The position numbers were made by a program, and so were the translations under genes. The notes under the pieces were generated by a model, which was not told the DNA's origin, made no database searches, and saw only the letters and a program-made list of their open reading frames with translations. DNA of 64,000 nt from Enterobacteriaceae bacterium RIT691. Lineage in GTDB: Bacteria > Pseudomonadota > Gammaproteobacteria > Enterobacterales > Enterobacteriaceae. Below are positions 46,827 through 59,006 of the stretch, in pieces (the first letter of the stretch is position 1; each line of letters opens with the position of its first letter). The DNA lies in assembly GCA_009668205.1 (NCBI GenBank), contig WJYM01000003.1, positions 62,001-126,000 on the forward strand. The letters are read 5' to 3'.

Positions 46827-48887
46827 TTAATCGGGTTGCTCAAGTGATTTGATATAGTCGTAAATCGCCAACTGTGACCGGACTTTGCGACGGTTGCCGC
46901 GCGGGACATAGCGATTACTCAGTTCTTTGTCGACAATGCGGGCTTTGACAGTATCGCTGAACAGCAGATCGATAATATCCAGCACGCGCTGTTTCAGACG
47001 TGGATCCAACAGCGGTGTCGCCACTTCAATACGGTAATCGATGTTTCTCGTCATCCAGTCGGCGGAAGAAAGCCAGACTGTTTTATTACCGCCATCTTCA
47101 AAAATATAGATCCGATCGTGCTCAAGGTAACGGTCAACGATGCTGGTGACATTAATATTGTCGCTGATCCCTTCCAGCTGTGGGATCAGGGAGCACATAC
47201 CGCGGATCAACAGGTTCACCGGAACGCCGGATCCCGACGCGGCATAGAGACGATCCACCAGACCTTTATCCACCAGGTTGTTGAGTTTCAACGTGATCCC
47301 GGAAGGCTTCCCGTTCTGGGCATTGGCGATCTCTTTGTCAATCATCTCATACAGCAGACGACGGGAGTTTTGCGGCGACACCATCAGGTAATCGAAGCTC
47401 ACCGGACGGTACGGGTTCTCAATGAAGTTGAAGACCCGGCGCACTTCGTTGGTGATGCGTGCGTCGGCGGTAATCAGCGAGTAGTCCGTGTAAATACGCG
47501 CGGTTTTCTCGTTAAAGTTCCCGGTGCCGATATGGGCATAGCGCACCACATCGTCGCCTTCTTTACGCGAGATGAGGAACAGCTTGGCGTGGATTTTCAG
47601 CCCAGGCGCCGAGAAGATAACGTGCACGCCAGCTTCCGTCAGGCGTTTCGCCCAATGGATGTTGGCCTCTTCGTCGAAGCGCGCCTGCAGCTCAACCACC
47701 ACGGTGACTTTTTTGCCGTTGTGGGCCGCGTGGATCATCGACTCGATAATGCGCGAATCTTTCGCGACGCGGTAAATATTGATTTTGATAGCCAGTACGC
47801 TGGGGTCAAACGAGGCCTGGCGCAGCAGTTCCAGCACGTGCTCAAAGGTGTGGTACGGGTAGTACAACAGCACGTCGCGTTCGCGAATGGCATCGAAACC
47901 GTTGCGGAATTTATCAAACCCGGTATGACGCAGACGGGGCAGTGGCTTGTTGACCAGATTGGCTTTGCCGACATTCGGGAAGCCAATAAAGTCTTTGAAG
48001 TTGTGATAACGCCCGCCCGGCACGATAGAGTCATAGCGGGTGATGGCGAATTTCTTGCGCAGCATTTCCACCATCGCATCAGGCATATCACGCTGATAAA
48101 CGAAGCGGACAGGCTCGGCGGTTAAACGCTGCTTGAGGCTGGAGGACATCAGCTCCATCAGGCTCGATTCCATCTCGTGCACCAAATCGTATTCGGCATC
48201 ACGGGTCATTTTCATCGAGTAGGCATTCAGGGCATCGTAATCAAAGAAGCCTTTGAAAATATCGTCGAGACAGTAGCGCAGAATGTTGTCCAACAGGATC
48301 ATCGGTTTGCGGCGACGCGGGGTTTCCGGCGGCAAATTGACGAAACGCGGTACTTTATCGGACGGGATTTCGAGCAGCGCGTAGCTTATCTCTTCGCCGC
48401 GAATAATCTCCACCGCCAGATAGGTGTAATCGTCCTTCAGGAACGACACCAGGTCGGTTTCACGATTGATCAGAATCGGGGTAATGTGTTGGCGCAGGTA
48501 CTGTTTGAAATAGTGGCGCAACCAGCTCTGCTGGTTGACTGAAAGCTGGCGTTCGTTGATCAGGAAGATTTGATTGCGCGCCATTTCGAGCAGCAGTTCG
48601 TTATAGAGGCTGTCGAACTCCTGGTCGGCTTTCAGCACACGGGCCTGAATTTTACCGAGCAGATGGCGGGAATGGGCGGTAATGCCTTGTTCTTCGCTGA
48701 TGATAATACGACGTTTTAATTCAGCAAACCGGACCTTGTAGAACTCATCGAGGTTATTGGAATAGATCCCCAAAAAACGCATGCGTTCAATCAACGGGTT
48801 GCTCTTATCCGCCGCTTCCTGGAGAACTCGCTCGTTAAACGATAACCAGCTGAGTTCTTTTTCGATATAAAGCTTCTCCTGACCCAT
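46827..48887 (-). CDS. ppk: Polyphosphate kinase
   Basis: A 686-residue PPK1 that makes polyphosphate from ATP. The four domains are in order: N (about 1-105; [18 protein letters not shown]), head (about 106-320), C1 and C2. The phospho-accepting histidine is in [11 protein letters not shown] (about 435), and the second HKD-type segment is in the C2 domain. It forms an operon with ppx, so synthesis and breakdown are made together. It is two residues shorter than E. coli PPK. Confidence 0.97.
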   Translation of the reverse strand: MGQEKLYIEKELSWLSFNERVLQEAADKSNPLIERMRFLGIYSNNLDEFYKVRFAELKRRIIISEEQGITAHSRHLLGKIQARVLKADQEFDSLYNELLLEMARNQIFLINERQLSVNQQSWLRHYFKQYLRQHITPILINRETDLVSFLKDDYTYLAVEIIRGEEISYALLEIPSDKVPRFVNLPPETPRRRKPMILLDNILRYCLDDIFKGFFDYDALNAYSMKMTRDAEYDLVHEMESSLMELMSSSLKQRLTAEPVRFVYQRDMPDAMVEMLRKKFAITRYDSIVPGGRYHNFKDFIGFPNVGKANLVNKPLPRLRHTGFDKFRNGFDAIRERDVLLYYPYHTFEHVLELLRQASFDPSVLAIKINIYRVAKDSRIIESMIHAAHNGKKVTVVVELQARFDEEANIHWAKRLTEAGVHVIFSAPGLKIHAKLFLISRKEGDDVVRYAHIGTGNFNEKTARIYTDYSLITADARITNEVRRVFNFIENPYRPVSFDYLMVSPQNSRRLLYEMIDKEIANAQNGKPSGITLKLNNLVDKGLVDRLYAASGSGVPVNLLIRGMCSLIPQLEGISDNINVTSIVDRYLEHDRIYIFEDGGNKTVWLSSADWMTRNIDYRIEVATPLLDPRLKQRVLDIIDLLFSDTVKARIVDKELSNRYVPRGNRRKVRSQLAIYDYIKSLEQPD

Positions 48888-49021
48888 TACTACTTACACT
48901 CCGGTTGGTTGACGCGGACAGCTTCTACATTATGGCGAGCTTTGACCTGATATGTCCAATTGTGCCAGCAAAGTATGACAGTTAATTTTTTCTGGGGATA
49001 TTAAGAGGTTGGCGGGAGAGA

Positions 49022-49088
49022 TGCCCGGCGGCGCTACGCTTGCGCGGGCCTACGGTCTTGTAGGTCGGGCAAGCGAAGCGCCGCCAGG
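49022..49088. repeat. REP-like element between ppk and purN
   Basis: GCCCGGCGGCGCTACGCTTG and the opposed GGGCAAGCGAAGCGCCGCC. It lies between purN (which ends at 49098) and the ppk promoter region, so it caps the purMN transcript. Confidence 0.85.
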
Positions 49089-49097
49089 AAAAAATAA

Positions 49098-49738
49098 TTA
49101 CTCGTCTGCGGCGTAACCCTGCTCAGGCAACCGAACGCCGTCCAGCAAGGCAGAATGGCCTTTCATTTCCAGACGCCCATCGACAAACCAGCTCACAACT
49201 AAAGGGTAAATGGCGTGTTCCTGATGCTGAACGCGGTCGGTGATTTCGTCTTCCGAATCGCCTTCAAACACCGGGACTTTGGCCTGCAAAATGACTGGGC
49301 CACCGTCCAGTTCGTCAGTGACGAAATGCACTGAGGTGCCGTGTTCGTCATCTCCGTTGTCCAGCACCTGACGGTGCGTATTCAGACCCGGATATTTTGG
49401 CAGCAGAGAAGGGTGGATGTTCAGCAAACGCCCCTGATAATGCGCCACAAATTCCGGGCTAAGAATGCGCATATAACCGGCCAGCACCACCACATCCGGG
49501 GCGTAGGCGTCGATTTCCTGCATCAGCTCACGGTCAAATGCTTCGCGGCTCGGGAACTGGCTGGCGGTCAGCGCGTGTGCCGGAATGTCGGCTTCACGCG
49601 CGCGTTCGAGGCCGAACGCATCGGCCTTATTGCTGAACACTGCCCGCAGGGTGCCGTTGATTTTCTTCTGTTTGCAGGCATCGATAATCGCCTGCAAATT
49701 GCTTCCGTTACCAGAAATCAGCACCACAATGTTTTTCA

Positions 49739-49739
<1 letters not shown>
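49098..49739 (-). CDS. purN: Phosphoribosylglycinamide formyltransferase (folate-dependent)
   Basis: A 213-residue GAR transformylase, the third step of purine synthesis. The N-terminal LISGNGSNLQAIID binds substrate. The catalytic Asn-His-Asp are in RLLNIHPSLLPKYPG and HFVTDELDGG. Its ATG overlaps the purM stop by one base (TAATG), so translation is coupled. Confidence 0.98.
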
Positions 49740-51003
<1,264 letters not shown>

Positions 51004-51031
51004 TGAAATGGCCTTCAGGAGGAATGGACAA

Positions 51032-53351
<2,320 letters not shown>

Positions 53352-53352
53352 T

Positions 53353-53420
53353 TGCCCGGTGGCGCTGCGCTTACACGGGCCTACCTCTCCGTAGGTCGGA
53401 TAAGCGCCAGCGCATCCGAC
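53353..53420. repeat. REP-like element after the GH1 gene
   Basis: TTGCCCGGTGGCGCTGCGCT and the opposed TCGGATAAGCGCCAGCGC, directly after the stop codon, with the terminator following. Confidence 0.8.
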
Positions 53421-53434
53421 GATGATTAAAAACA

Positions 53435-53464
53435 AAACCTCGCTCCGGCGGGGTTTATTTTTGT
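53435..53464 (+). terminator. Terminator of the bgl operon
   Basis: AAACCTCGC (53435-53443) pairs with GCGGGGTTT (53448-53456; one T-G pair) around TCCG, followed by ATTTTTG. It separates the beta-glucoside genes from upp. Confidence 0.85.
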
Positions 53465-53541
53465 CCTTATTTTATAATCAGTAACATTGTGTTAATCACC
53501 GGACTTGATCTAACAGGTATGGCGCTTCGAAGAAAAAGCGG

Positions 53542-53563
53542 TATAATCCCGCGATTTTTTTTG
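53542..53563 (+). promoter_or_regulatory. upp promoter with UTP-sensing T-tract start
   Basis: TATAAT at 53542-53547 is followed by a start region GATTTTTTTTG (G at 53553, eight T at 53555-53562). The same arrangement in E. coli upp lets RNA polymerase choose start sites and stutter on the T-tract when UTP is high, giving dead-end transcripts. The -35 is weak. The sequence predicts the same UTP control here. Confidence 0.8.
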
Positions 53564-53589
53564 TGGCTGCCCCTCAGAGGAGAAAGAGA

Positions 53590-54216
53590 ATGAAGATTGT
53601 GGAAGTGAAACACCCACTCGTCAAACACAAGCTGGGCCTGATGCGCGAGAACGATATCAGTACCAAACGCTTCCGTGAACTCGCCTCAGAAGTGGGCAGC
53701 TTGCTGACTTATGAAGCAACGTCCGATCTGGAAACGGAAACTGTCACCATCGAAGGCTGGAACGGCCCGGTGCAGGTTGAGCAGATCAAGGGCAAGAAAA
53801 TTACCGTTGTGCCAATCCTGCGTGCAGGCCTGGGCATGATGGAAGGCGTTCTGGAGCACGTACCGAGCGCGCGTATCTCCGTTGTCGGTATCTACCGTAA
53901 TGAAGAAACCCTCGAGCCGGTTCCGTATTTCCAGAAGCTGGTCTCCAACATCGACGAGCGTATGGCGCTGGTGGTTGACCCAATGCTGGCAACCGGTGGC
54001 TCCATGATCGCCACTATTGACCTGCTGAAGAACGCAGGCTGCTCCAGCATTAAGGTGCTGGTGCTGGTTGCCGCTCCGGAAGGTATCGCCGCGCTGGAAA
54101 AAGCGCATCCGGACGTTGAACTCTACACCGCGTCCATCGATCAGGGCCTCAACGAGCACGGATACATTATTCCGGGACTCGGCGATGCCGGTGACAAGAT
54201 TTTTGGTACCAAGTAA
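53590..54216 (+). CDS. upp: Uracil phosphoribosyltransferase
   Basis: A 208-residue type-I PRTase salvaging uracil to UMP. The PRPP loop is [14 protein letters not shown] (about 131-142), and the uracil site [11 protein letters not shown] is near the C-terminus. An upstream GTG/ATG choice at 53563 would add nine residues, but the ATG at 53590 ([13 protein letters not shown]) is preceded by GAGGAGAAAGAG and is the family start. It forms an operon with uraA. Confidence 0.98.
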   Translation: MKIVEVKHPLVKHKLGLMRENDISTKRFRELASEVGSLLTYEATSDLETETVTIEGWNGPVQVEQIKGKKITVVPILRAGLGMMEGVLEHVPSARISVVGIYRNEETLEPVPYFQKLVSNIDERMALVVDPMLATGGSMIATIDLLKNAGCSSIKVLVLVAAPEGIAALEKAHPDVELYTASIDQGLNEHGYIIPGLGDAGDKIFGTK

Positions 54217-54232
54217 ACGATTTAATAAGAAG

Positions 54233-54260
54233 AGCCGACTTTGAGAGTCGGCTTTTTTTT
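54233..54260 (+). terminator. Hairpin between upp and uraA
   Basis: AGCCGACT (54233-54240), TTGAG loop, AGTCGGCT (54246-54253), then seven T. A good terminator form inside the operon, so uraA is probably made at a lower level than upp. Confidence 0.85.
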
Positions 54261-54297
54261 GACTAAAACACAACAACACCCATAAGAGGAAAGACCT

Positions 54298-55587
54298 ATG
54301 ACGCGCCGTGCTATCGGGGTAAGTGAAAGACCACCGCTTTTGCAGACCATCCCGCTTAGTTTGCAGCATCTGTTCGCCATGTTTGGCGCAACCGTGCTGG
54401 TGCCTGTGCTTTTTCATATTAACCCGGCAACGGTCCTGCTGTTTAACGGCATCGGCACGCTGCTGTATCTGTTCATATGCAAAGGCAAAATTCCGGCGTA
54501 TCTCGGCTCCAGCTTCGCGTTTATCTCCCCGGTGCTGCTGCTTCTGCCGCTGGGTTATGAGGTAGCGCTGGGCGGTTTTATCATGTGCGGCGTGCTGTTC
54601 TGTCTGGTGTCGTTTATCGTGAAAAAAGCGGGTACCGGCTGGATTGACGTCATGTTCCCCCCTGCGGCGATGGGCGCAATTGTCGCGGTAATTGGCCTTG
54701 AGCTGGCGGGCGTTGCGGCCAACATGGCGGGCCTGTTGCCTGCTGATGGGCAGAGCGTCGACAGCAAAGTCATCCTCGTGTCGATGGTAACATTAGGCGT
54801 GACCGTTTTCGGTTCCGTGCTGTTCCGCGGCTTTATGGCGATTATCCCGATTCTGATTGGCGTGCTGGTGGGATACGGCTTGTCGTTTGCCCTCGGTATG
54901 GTCGACACCACTGCGATTTCACAGGCGCACTGGTTCGCACTGCCAACCTTCTACACCCCGCGCTTTGAGTGGTTTGCCATCTTCACCATTCTGCCTGCGG
55001 CACTGGTGGTTATTGCAGAACACGTCGGTCACCTGGTCGTGACCGCGAATATCGTCAAAAAAGACCTGATTAAAGATCCGGGCCTGCACCGTTCGATGTT
55101 TGCCAACGGCTTGTCGACCGTGATTTCCGGTTTCTTTGGTTCCACGCCAAACACCACCTACGGCGAAAACATTGGCGTGATGGCGATTACCCGCGTGTAC
55201 AGTACCTGGGTTATCGGCGGCGCGGCCATCATTGCGATCCTGCTTTCCTGTGTCGGTAAACTGGCGGCAGCGATTCAGATAATCCCGGTTCCTGTCATGG
55301 GCGGTGTTTCCCTGCTGCTGTACGGCGTGATCGGCGCTTCCGGTATTCGCGTGCTGATCGAGTCCAAAGTGGACTACAGCAAAGCGCAGAACCTGATCCT
55401 GACCTCGGTGATCCTGATCATCGGCGTCAGCGGCGCGAAGGTGCACATCGGTGCGGCTGAACTGAAAGGCATGGCGCTGGCGACGATCGTCGGCATTGCC
55501 CTGAGCCTGATCTTCAAACTGATCAGCGTCCTGCGTCCGGAAGAAGTGGTGCTGGATGCGGAAGACAGCGAGTCGCCGTCGCATTGA
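54298..55587 (+). CDS. uraA: Uracil:proton symporter UraA
   Basis: A 429-residue NCS2 permease with 14 predicted membrane segments in 7+7 inverted topology. The two uracil-binding glutamates fall in VIAEHVGHLVVT (about 241) and NTTYGENIGVMAITRVYS (about 290). It brings in uracil for Upp. A GC-rich hairpin follows at 55594-55618. Confidence 0.97.
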   Translation: MTRRAIGVSERPPLLQTIPLSLQHLFAMFGATVLVPVLFHINPATVLLFNGIGTLLYLFICKGKIPAYLGSSFAFISPVLLLLPLGYEVALGGFIMCGVLFCLVSFIVKKAGTGWIDVMFPPAAMGAIVAVIGLELAGVAANMAGLLPADGQSVDSKVILVSMVTLGVTVFGSVLFRGFMAIIPILIGVLVGYGLSFALGMVDTTAISQAHWFALPTFYTPRFEWFAIFTILPAALVVIAEHVGHLVVTANIVKKDLIKDPGLHRSMFANGLSTVISGFFGSTPNTTYGENIGVMAITRVYSTWVIGGAAIIAILLSCVGKLAAAIQIIPVPVMGGVSLLLYGVIGASGIRVLIESKVDYSKAQNLILTSVILIIGVSGAKVHIGAAELKGMALATIVGIALSLIFKLISVLRPEEVVLDAEDSESPSH

Positions 55588-55593
55588 TCCTTT

Positions 55594-55618
55594 AACCGGG
55601 CGGGATCTCCGCCCGGTT
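55594..55618 (+). terminator. Hairpin after uraA
   Basis: AACCGGGCGG (55594-55603), GATCT loop, CCGCCCGGTT (55609-55618): a perfect 10-bp stem. The following sequence CTCTCCCCGCC is not T-rich, so termination may be partial. Confidence 0.75.
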
Positions 55619-55682
55619 CTCTCCCCGCCCATTTTTGTGTTACACTCATCGCGTTTTTTTGTAGTCCCATGTTGAGGTCACT

Positions 55683-56384
55683 CTGAACGCTCCGGCTCAG
55701 CTCTCTCTGCCACTCTATTTGCCCGATGATGAAACTTTTGCCAGTTTCTGGCCGGGGGATAACCCTTCTTTACTTGCCGCAGTGCAAACCATGCTGCGTC
55801 AGGAACACAGCGGATATATCTATCTCTGGTCACGCGAAGGCGCGGGGCGCAGCCATCTGCTGCATGCCGCGTGTGCTGAACTGTCGCAGCGGGGCGATGC
55901 GGTGGGCTATGTGCCGCTGGATAAACGCACCTGGTTTGTGCCGGAAGTGCTTGATGGTATGGAGCACCTGGCGCTGGTGTGTATCGATAATATTGAATGT
56001 GTCGCAGGTGATGAACCGTGGGAAATGGCGATCTTCAACCTTTACAACCGTATTCTTGAATCGGGCAAAACACGCCTGCTGATCACCGGCGATCGCCCGC
56101 CGCGCCAGCTGAAGTTAGGGTTGCCGGATCTGGCTTCGCGCCTGGATTGGGGGCAGATCTACAAGCTGCAGCCGTTGTCTGATGAAGACAAATTACAGGC
56201 ATTACAGCTGCGCGCCAAAATGCGTGGCTTTGAGATGCCGGAAGACGTTTGTCGCTTCCTGATGAAGCGCCTCGATCGCGAAATGCGAACCCTCTTTATG
56301 ACGCTGGATCAGCTCGATCGAGCCTCTATCACCGCACAGCGTAAGCTGACCATTCCTTTTGTGAAAGAGATCCTGAAGCTTTAG
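55683..56384 (+). CDS. hda: DnaA regulatory inactivator Hda, CTG start
   Basis: A 233-residue AAA+ protein that with the DNA-clamp triggers ATP hydrolysis on DnaA (RIDA). The only start that keeps the clamp-binding hexapeptide QLSLPL (residues 6-11) is the CTG at 55683, preceded by TGAGGTCA, and it gives exactly the E. coli length of 233. The TTG at 55719 would cut the hexapeptide off. The AAA+ core has [15 protein letters not shown] as Walker A, LVCIDNIE as Walker B, and the arginine finger in [10 protein letters not shown]. Confidence 0.93.
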   Translation: MNAPAQLSLPLYLPDDETFASFWPGDNPSLLAAVQTMLRQEHSGYIYLWSREGAGRSHLLHAACAELSQRGDAVGYVPLDKRTWFVPEVLDGMEHLALVCIDNIECVAGDEPWEMAIFNLYNRILESGKTRLLITGDRPPRQLKLGLPDLASRLDWGQIYKLQPLSDEDKLQALQLRAKMRGFEMPEDVCRFLMKRLDREMRTLFMTLDQLDRASITAQRKLTIPFVKEILKL

Positions 56385-56387
56385 CGC

Positions 56388-56522
56388 TGACCCCTCTCCC
56401 TAACCCTCTCCCAAAGGGAGAGGGAATCGCGATGTGCGGGCTTTGATTTTCGCCCCTCGTGCGGATCAGGCGCGACCTCTGGTTTTCTCCCTCTCCCTGC
56501 GGGAGAGGGCTGGGGAGAGGGG
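56388..56522. repeat. CCCTCTCCC palindrome pair
   Basis: Two copies: CCCCTCTCCCTAACCCTCTC with GGGAGAGGGAA (56391-56427), and CTCCCTCTCCCTGCGGGAGA followed by GGGGAGAGGGG (56488-56522). Same family as at 1629 and 11635. It fills the gap after hda together with the REP-like element. Confidence 0.75.
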
Positions 56523-56540
56523 CTGGCACCGCATCTCATT

Positions 56541-56615
56541 TTCCGGTGGCGCTACGCTTACCGGACCTACAGGATCGGGTCCTTGTAGGCCTGTGCAAGC
56601 GCAGCGCCGCCAGGC
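56541..56615. repeat. REP-like element between hda and the M17 gene
   Basis: TTCCGGTGGCGCTACGCTTA and the opposed TGTGCAAGCGCAGCGCCGCC. It ends five bases before the convergent M17 peptidase gene and is a likely transcript end for both sides. Confidence 0.8.
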
Positions 56616-56620
56616 ATTTC

Positions 56621-58048
56621 TTAGCAACAATCATCCAGCAAATGCTGCATCAAAAGCGGAATCGGTCTTCCCGATGCCACGCTTCTGCCGTTCTCACGCC
56701 ACAGCGCTGTGCCACTCACGTCCAGATGCGCCCATGGGATCTCCGGCGGGCAGAAGTGGTGCAATAGCCACGCCGCAGAAGAACTGATCGCCGCGTTGTT
56801 GGTGGGCGTATTACACAGATCGGCAATTGCGCTTTCGGTTTGTTTTTTCAAACGCTTATCCAGCGGCAGCGACCACACTTCATCTCCGCTCTTTTCTCCT
56901 GCCTGCGTTAATGCACAACGTAATGGTTCATCCTGTGTCATCAGCCCGCTCAGCTCATAGCCCAGCGCTTTCACCACCGCGCCGGTCAGCGTTGCCATAT
57001 CGATAATGTACTGAGTTTGCGGGTGACGCTGGCTGGCCCAGGCGATGGCATCCGCCAGCACCAGACGGCCTTCCGCGTCGGTATTGTTGATTTCCACGGT
57101 CATGCCGTTACAGGCTCGGGCCACGCTGCCCGGTTGCATCGCGTTGGGACCGATGGCATTTTCGGCCAGCGCTAACACACCCATCGCGCGAACGGGTAAA
57201 CCCAGATCGGCAATGCTCAGCATCAGGCCCAGCACATTCGCCGCACCGCACATGTCGTACTTCATGGTGTACATGCCCGCGCCTTCTTTCAGCCACAGGC
57301 CGCCGGTGTCGAAGGTGATACCTTTACCGACATACGCGCGTACCGGACCGCTTTCCGCGCCGTTGTAATGAATCGCGAGCAGGCGAGGCGGGCGAGAGGA
57401 ACCTTTTCCCACCGCGTGCAGCAGCCCAAGCCCTTGTTCAACAATCGCCTTTTCATCCAGCACTTCGCAGCTCAAAGCCGGGTAGTGCGCGCACAGGCGC
57501 TGCGCCTCTTCAACCACAAACTGTGGCGTGCAGGTTTCCGAGGGAATGTCCGCCAGCCGCCGTGCGGCGAGCATTCCATTGGCCACGGCGTGTTGCTGGC
57601 GAAGCGCGACTTCCAGACCCTGAACCTGTGAGGCTAAACAGAATGCGGTGAGTTTTTTTACTTTTGCGCGGACGTCGCTGCCCGTTTTCAGCCCCAAATC
57701 GTCAAGGTGATGGTCCAGGTTAAAGAACCAACGCAGCGCGCTCTGACGAATGCTTTCTTCATCCAGAGCCGAGCAATCCAGCAGCACTTCTTCACTGACG
57801 GGTTTTTTGAATAGCGGTCGCAAATGCGTGAGCAAATTGTGCTGCCACTCCGCTTGCGGGATCAACGTGATCCGCGCAAAAGGTGCACAGGCAAAGCCGC
57901 TATCCGCGATGCTGCCTGTTTCTGCCTGAGCGATCATTTCCGTGAGCAGCGGAATATCCAGTGCTGCCAGCAGTGGGCTTCCGGGCCAGCTGATCAAATG
58001 CGCCTTGTTTGGGGCTTCTGCGGCATGGGTAATCAGACGATAGTCCAT
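56621..58048 (-). CDS. M17 leucyl aminopeptidase family protein (second copy type)
   Basis: A 475-residue M17 peptidase. The metal core reads [17 protein letters not shown] (about 233), KYDMCGAANVLG, and [17 protein letters not shown] (about 311), with all metal ligands expected. The N-terminal domain (about 1-150) differs from PepB and PepA. ATG at 58048 with GAGGA overlapping the stop of the gene before it. It is last of a three-gene operon behind a PTS EIIC and a glycosylasparaginase. A role in trimming peptides that carry the asparaginase substrate is inference. Confidence 0.88.
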   Translation of the reverse strand: MDYRLITHAAEAPNKAHLISWPGSPLLAALDIPLLTEMIAQAETGSIADSGFACAPFARITLIPQAEWQHNLLTHLRPLFKKPVSEEVLLDCSALDEESIRQSALRWFFNLDHHLDDLGLKTGSDVRAKVKKLTAFCLASQVQGLEVALRQQHAVANGMLAARRLADIPSETCTPQFVVEEAQRLCAHYPALSCEVLDEKAIVEQGLGLLHAVGKGSSRPPRLLAIHYNGAESGPVRAYVGKGITFDTGGLWLKEGAGMYTMKYDMCGAANVLGLMLSIADLGLPVRAMGVLALAENAIGPNAMQPGSVARACNGMTVEINNTDAEGRLVLADAIAWASQRHPQTQYIIDMATLTGAVVKALGYELSGLMTQDEPLRCALTQAGEKSGDEVWSLPLDKRLKKQTESAIADLCNTPTNNAAISSSAAWLLHHFCPPEIPWAHLDVSGTALWRENGRSVASGRPIPLLMQHLLDDCC

Positions 58049-58051
58049 CAA

Positions 58052-59005
58052 TTAGTCCTCAATCGGCGCGCGAATACGTGCGGCATAGGCCTGCATCCAT
58101 TCGTCATCTACGGGGTGATAATGGGTTCTTTCCTGGTGGCGTTCAGCGCGGAAAACAGTTAACGGCTGTTTTGCCGTGGCGACCACGAAGGAGAACGTTT
58201 TGATGTTGGTGGCCGCACCAAACTCGCCGTTGCGATTCATGCAGACCACGGAAAGATCGCCCACGCGTCCGAAGCGTGACATGAGCTTATCTTCCAGTTC
58301 GAATACCACGGAGTCGGCTGCCTGCTGTGGCGTCATACCGCCCGCCATGCGGCGCACGATTTCATAGCTGACGCAGCCTTTCATTAAATCTTCCCCGACG
58401 CCGGTTGCGGTGGCGGCACCGGTTTCGCTGTCACAGTAAAAGCCGGAACCCATGATGGGGGAGTCGCCAATGCGCCCACGTTTTTTCATAAACAGGCCGC
58501 TGGTCGAGGTGGCAACGCTCATCGAGCCGTGTTTATCCAGCCCGATGACGCCAACGGTGTCGTGACCGTCATAGGGACTCAGCCCTTTATCGAGCGTTTC
58601 ACGGCAGCGTTTGCGGTAGTGCTGCATCGCGCGGTCAGTCAGCATCGCTTTGTGACTAAAGCCTTGCTCCAGCGCCCACTCGCGCGCGCCCTGGCCGACT
58701 AACAGTGAGTTGTAACGCTGGCGGCTCAGTGCGTGTGCCACCCGAACCGGGTTGGCAATATCAATCAGATTCCCCACCGCACCAAACGCCAACGTATCGC
58801 CGTCCATAAAGGCGGCATCCAGCTCCACATCGCCATTTTCCGTGGGCAACCCGCCGTAACCGACGGATTTGTAATACGGAAAATCTTCTACGGTGGCAAC
58901 GGCATCGACCACGGCGGTCGATGCGGCACTCCCTGCGGCCAGCGCCGACGCGGATTCAGACAGACCTTCCAGCGCCATTCGCCAGGTTGCAATAATTCCC
59001 CACAT
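58052..59005 (-). CDS. N4-(beta-GlcNAc)-asparaginase / isoaspartyl peptidase family (Ntn hydrolase)
   Basis: A 317-residue Ntn hydrolase. The catalytic threonine, freed by self-cleavage, is Thr150 in YDGHDTVGVIGLD. The substrate-binding RIGDSPIMGSGFYCD (about 178-192) and TGVGED (201-206) loops fit the glycosylasparaginase branch, which cleaves the sugar-asparagine amide. The sister branch cleaves isoaspartyl peptides. The ATG at 59005 has AGGAG before it and lies one base after the EIIC stop. An upstream ATG at 59047 overlaps EIIC and is less likely. No signal peptide, so it acts in the cytosol on imported substrate. Confidence 0.85.
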   Translation of the reverse strand: MWGIIATWRMALEGLSESASALAAGSAASTAVVDAVATVEDFPYYKSVGYGGLPTENGDVELDAAFMDGDTLAFGAVGNLIDIANPVRVAHALSRQRYNSLLVGQGAREWALEQGFSHKAMLTDRAMQHYRKRCRETLDKGLSPYDGHDTVGVIGLDKHGSMSVATSTSGLFMKKRGRIGDSPIMGSGFYCDSETGAATATGVGEDLMKGCVSYEIVRRMAGGMTPQQAADSVVFELEDKLMSRFGRVGDLSVVCMNRNGEFGAATNIKTFSFVVATAKQPLTVFRAERHQERTHYHPVDDEWMQAYAARIRAPIED

Positions 59006-59006
59006 C

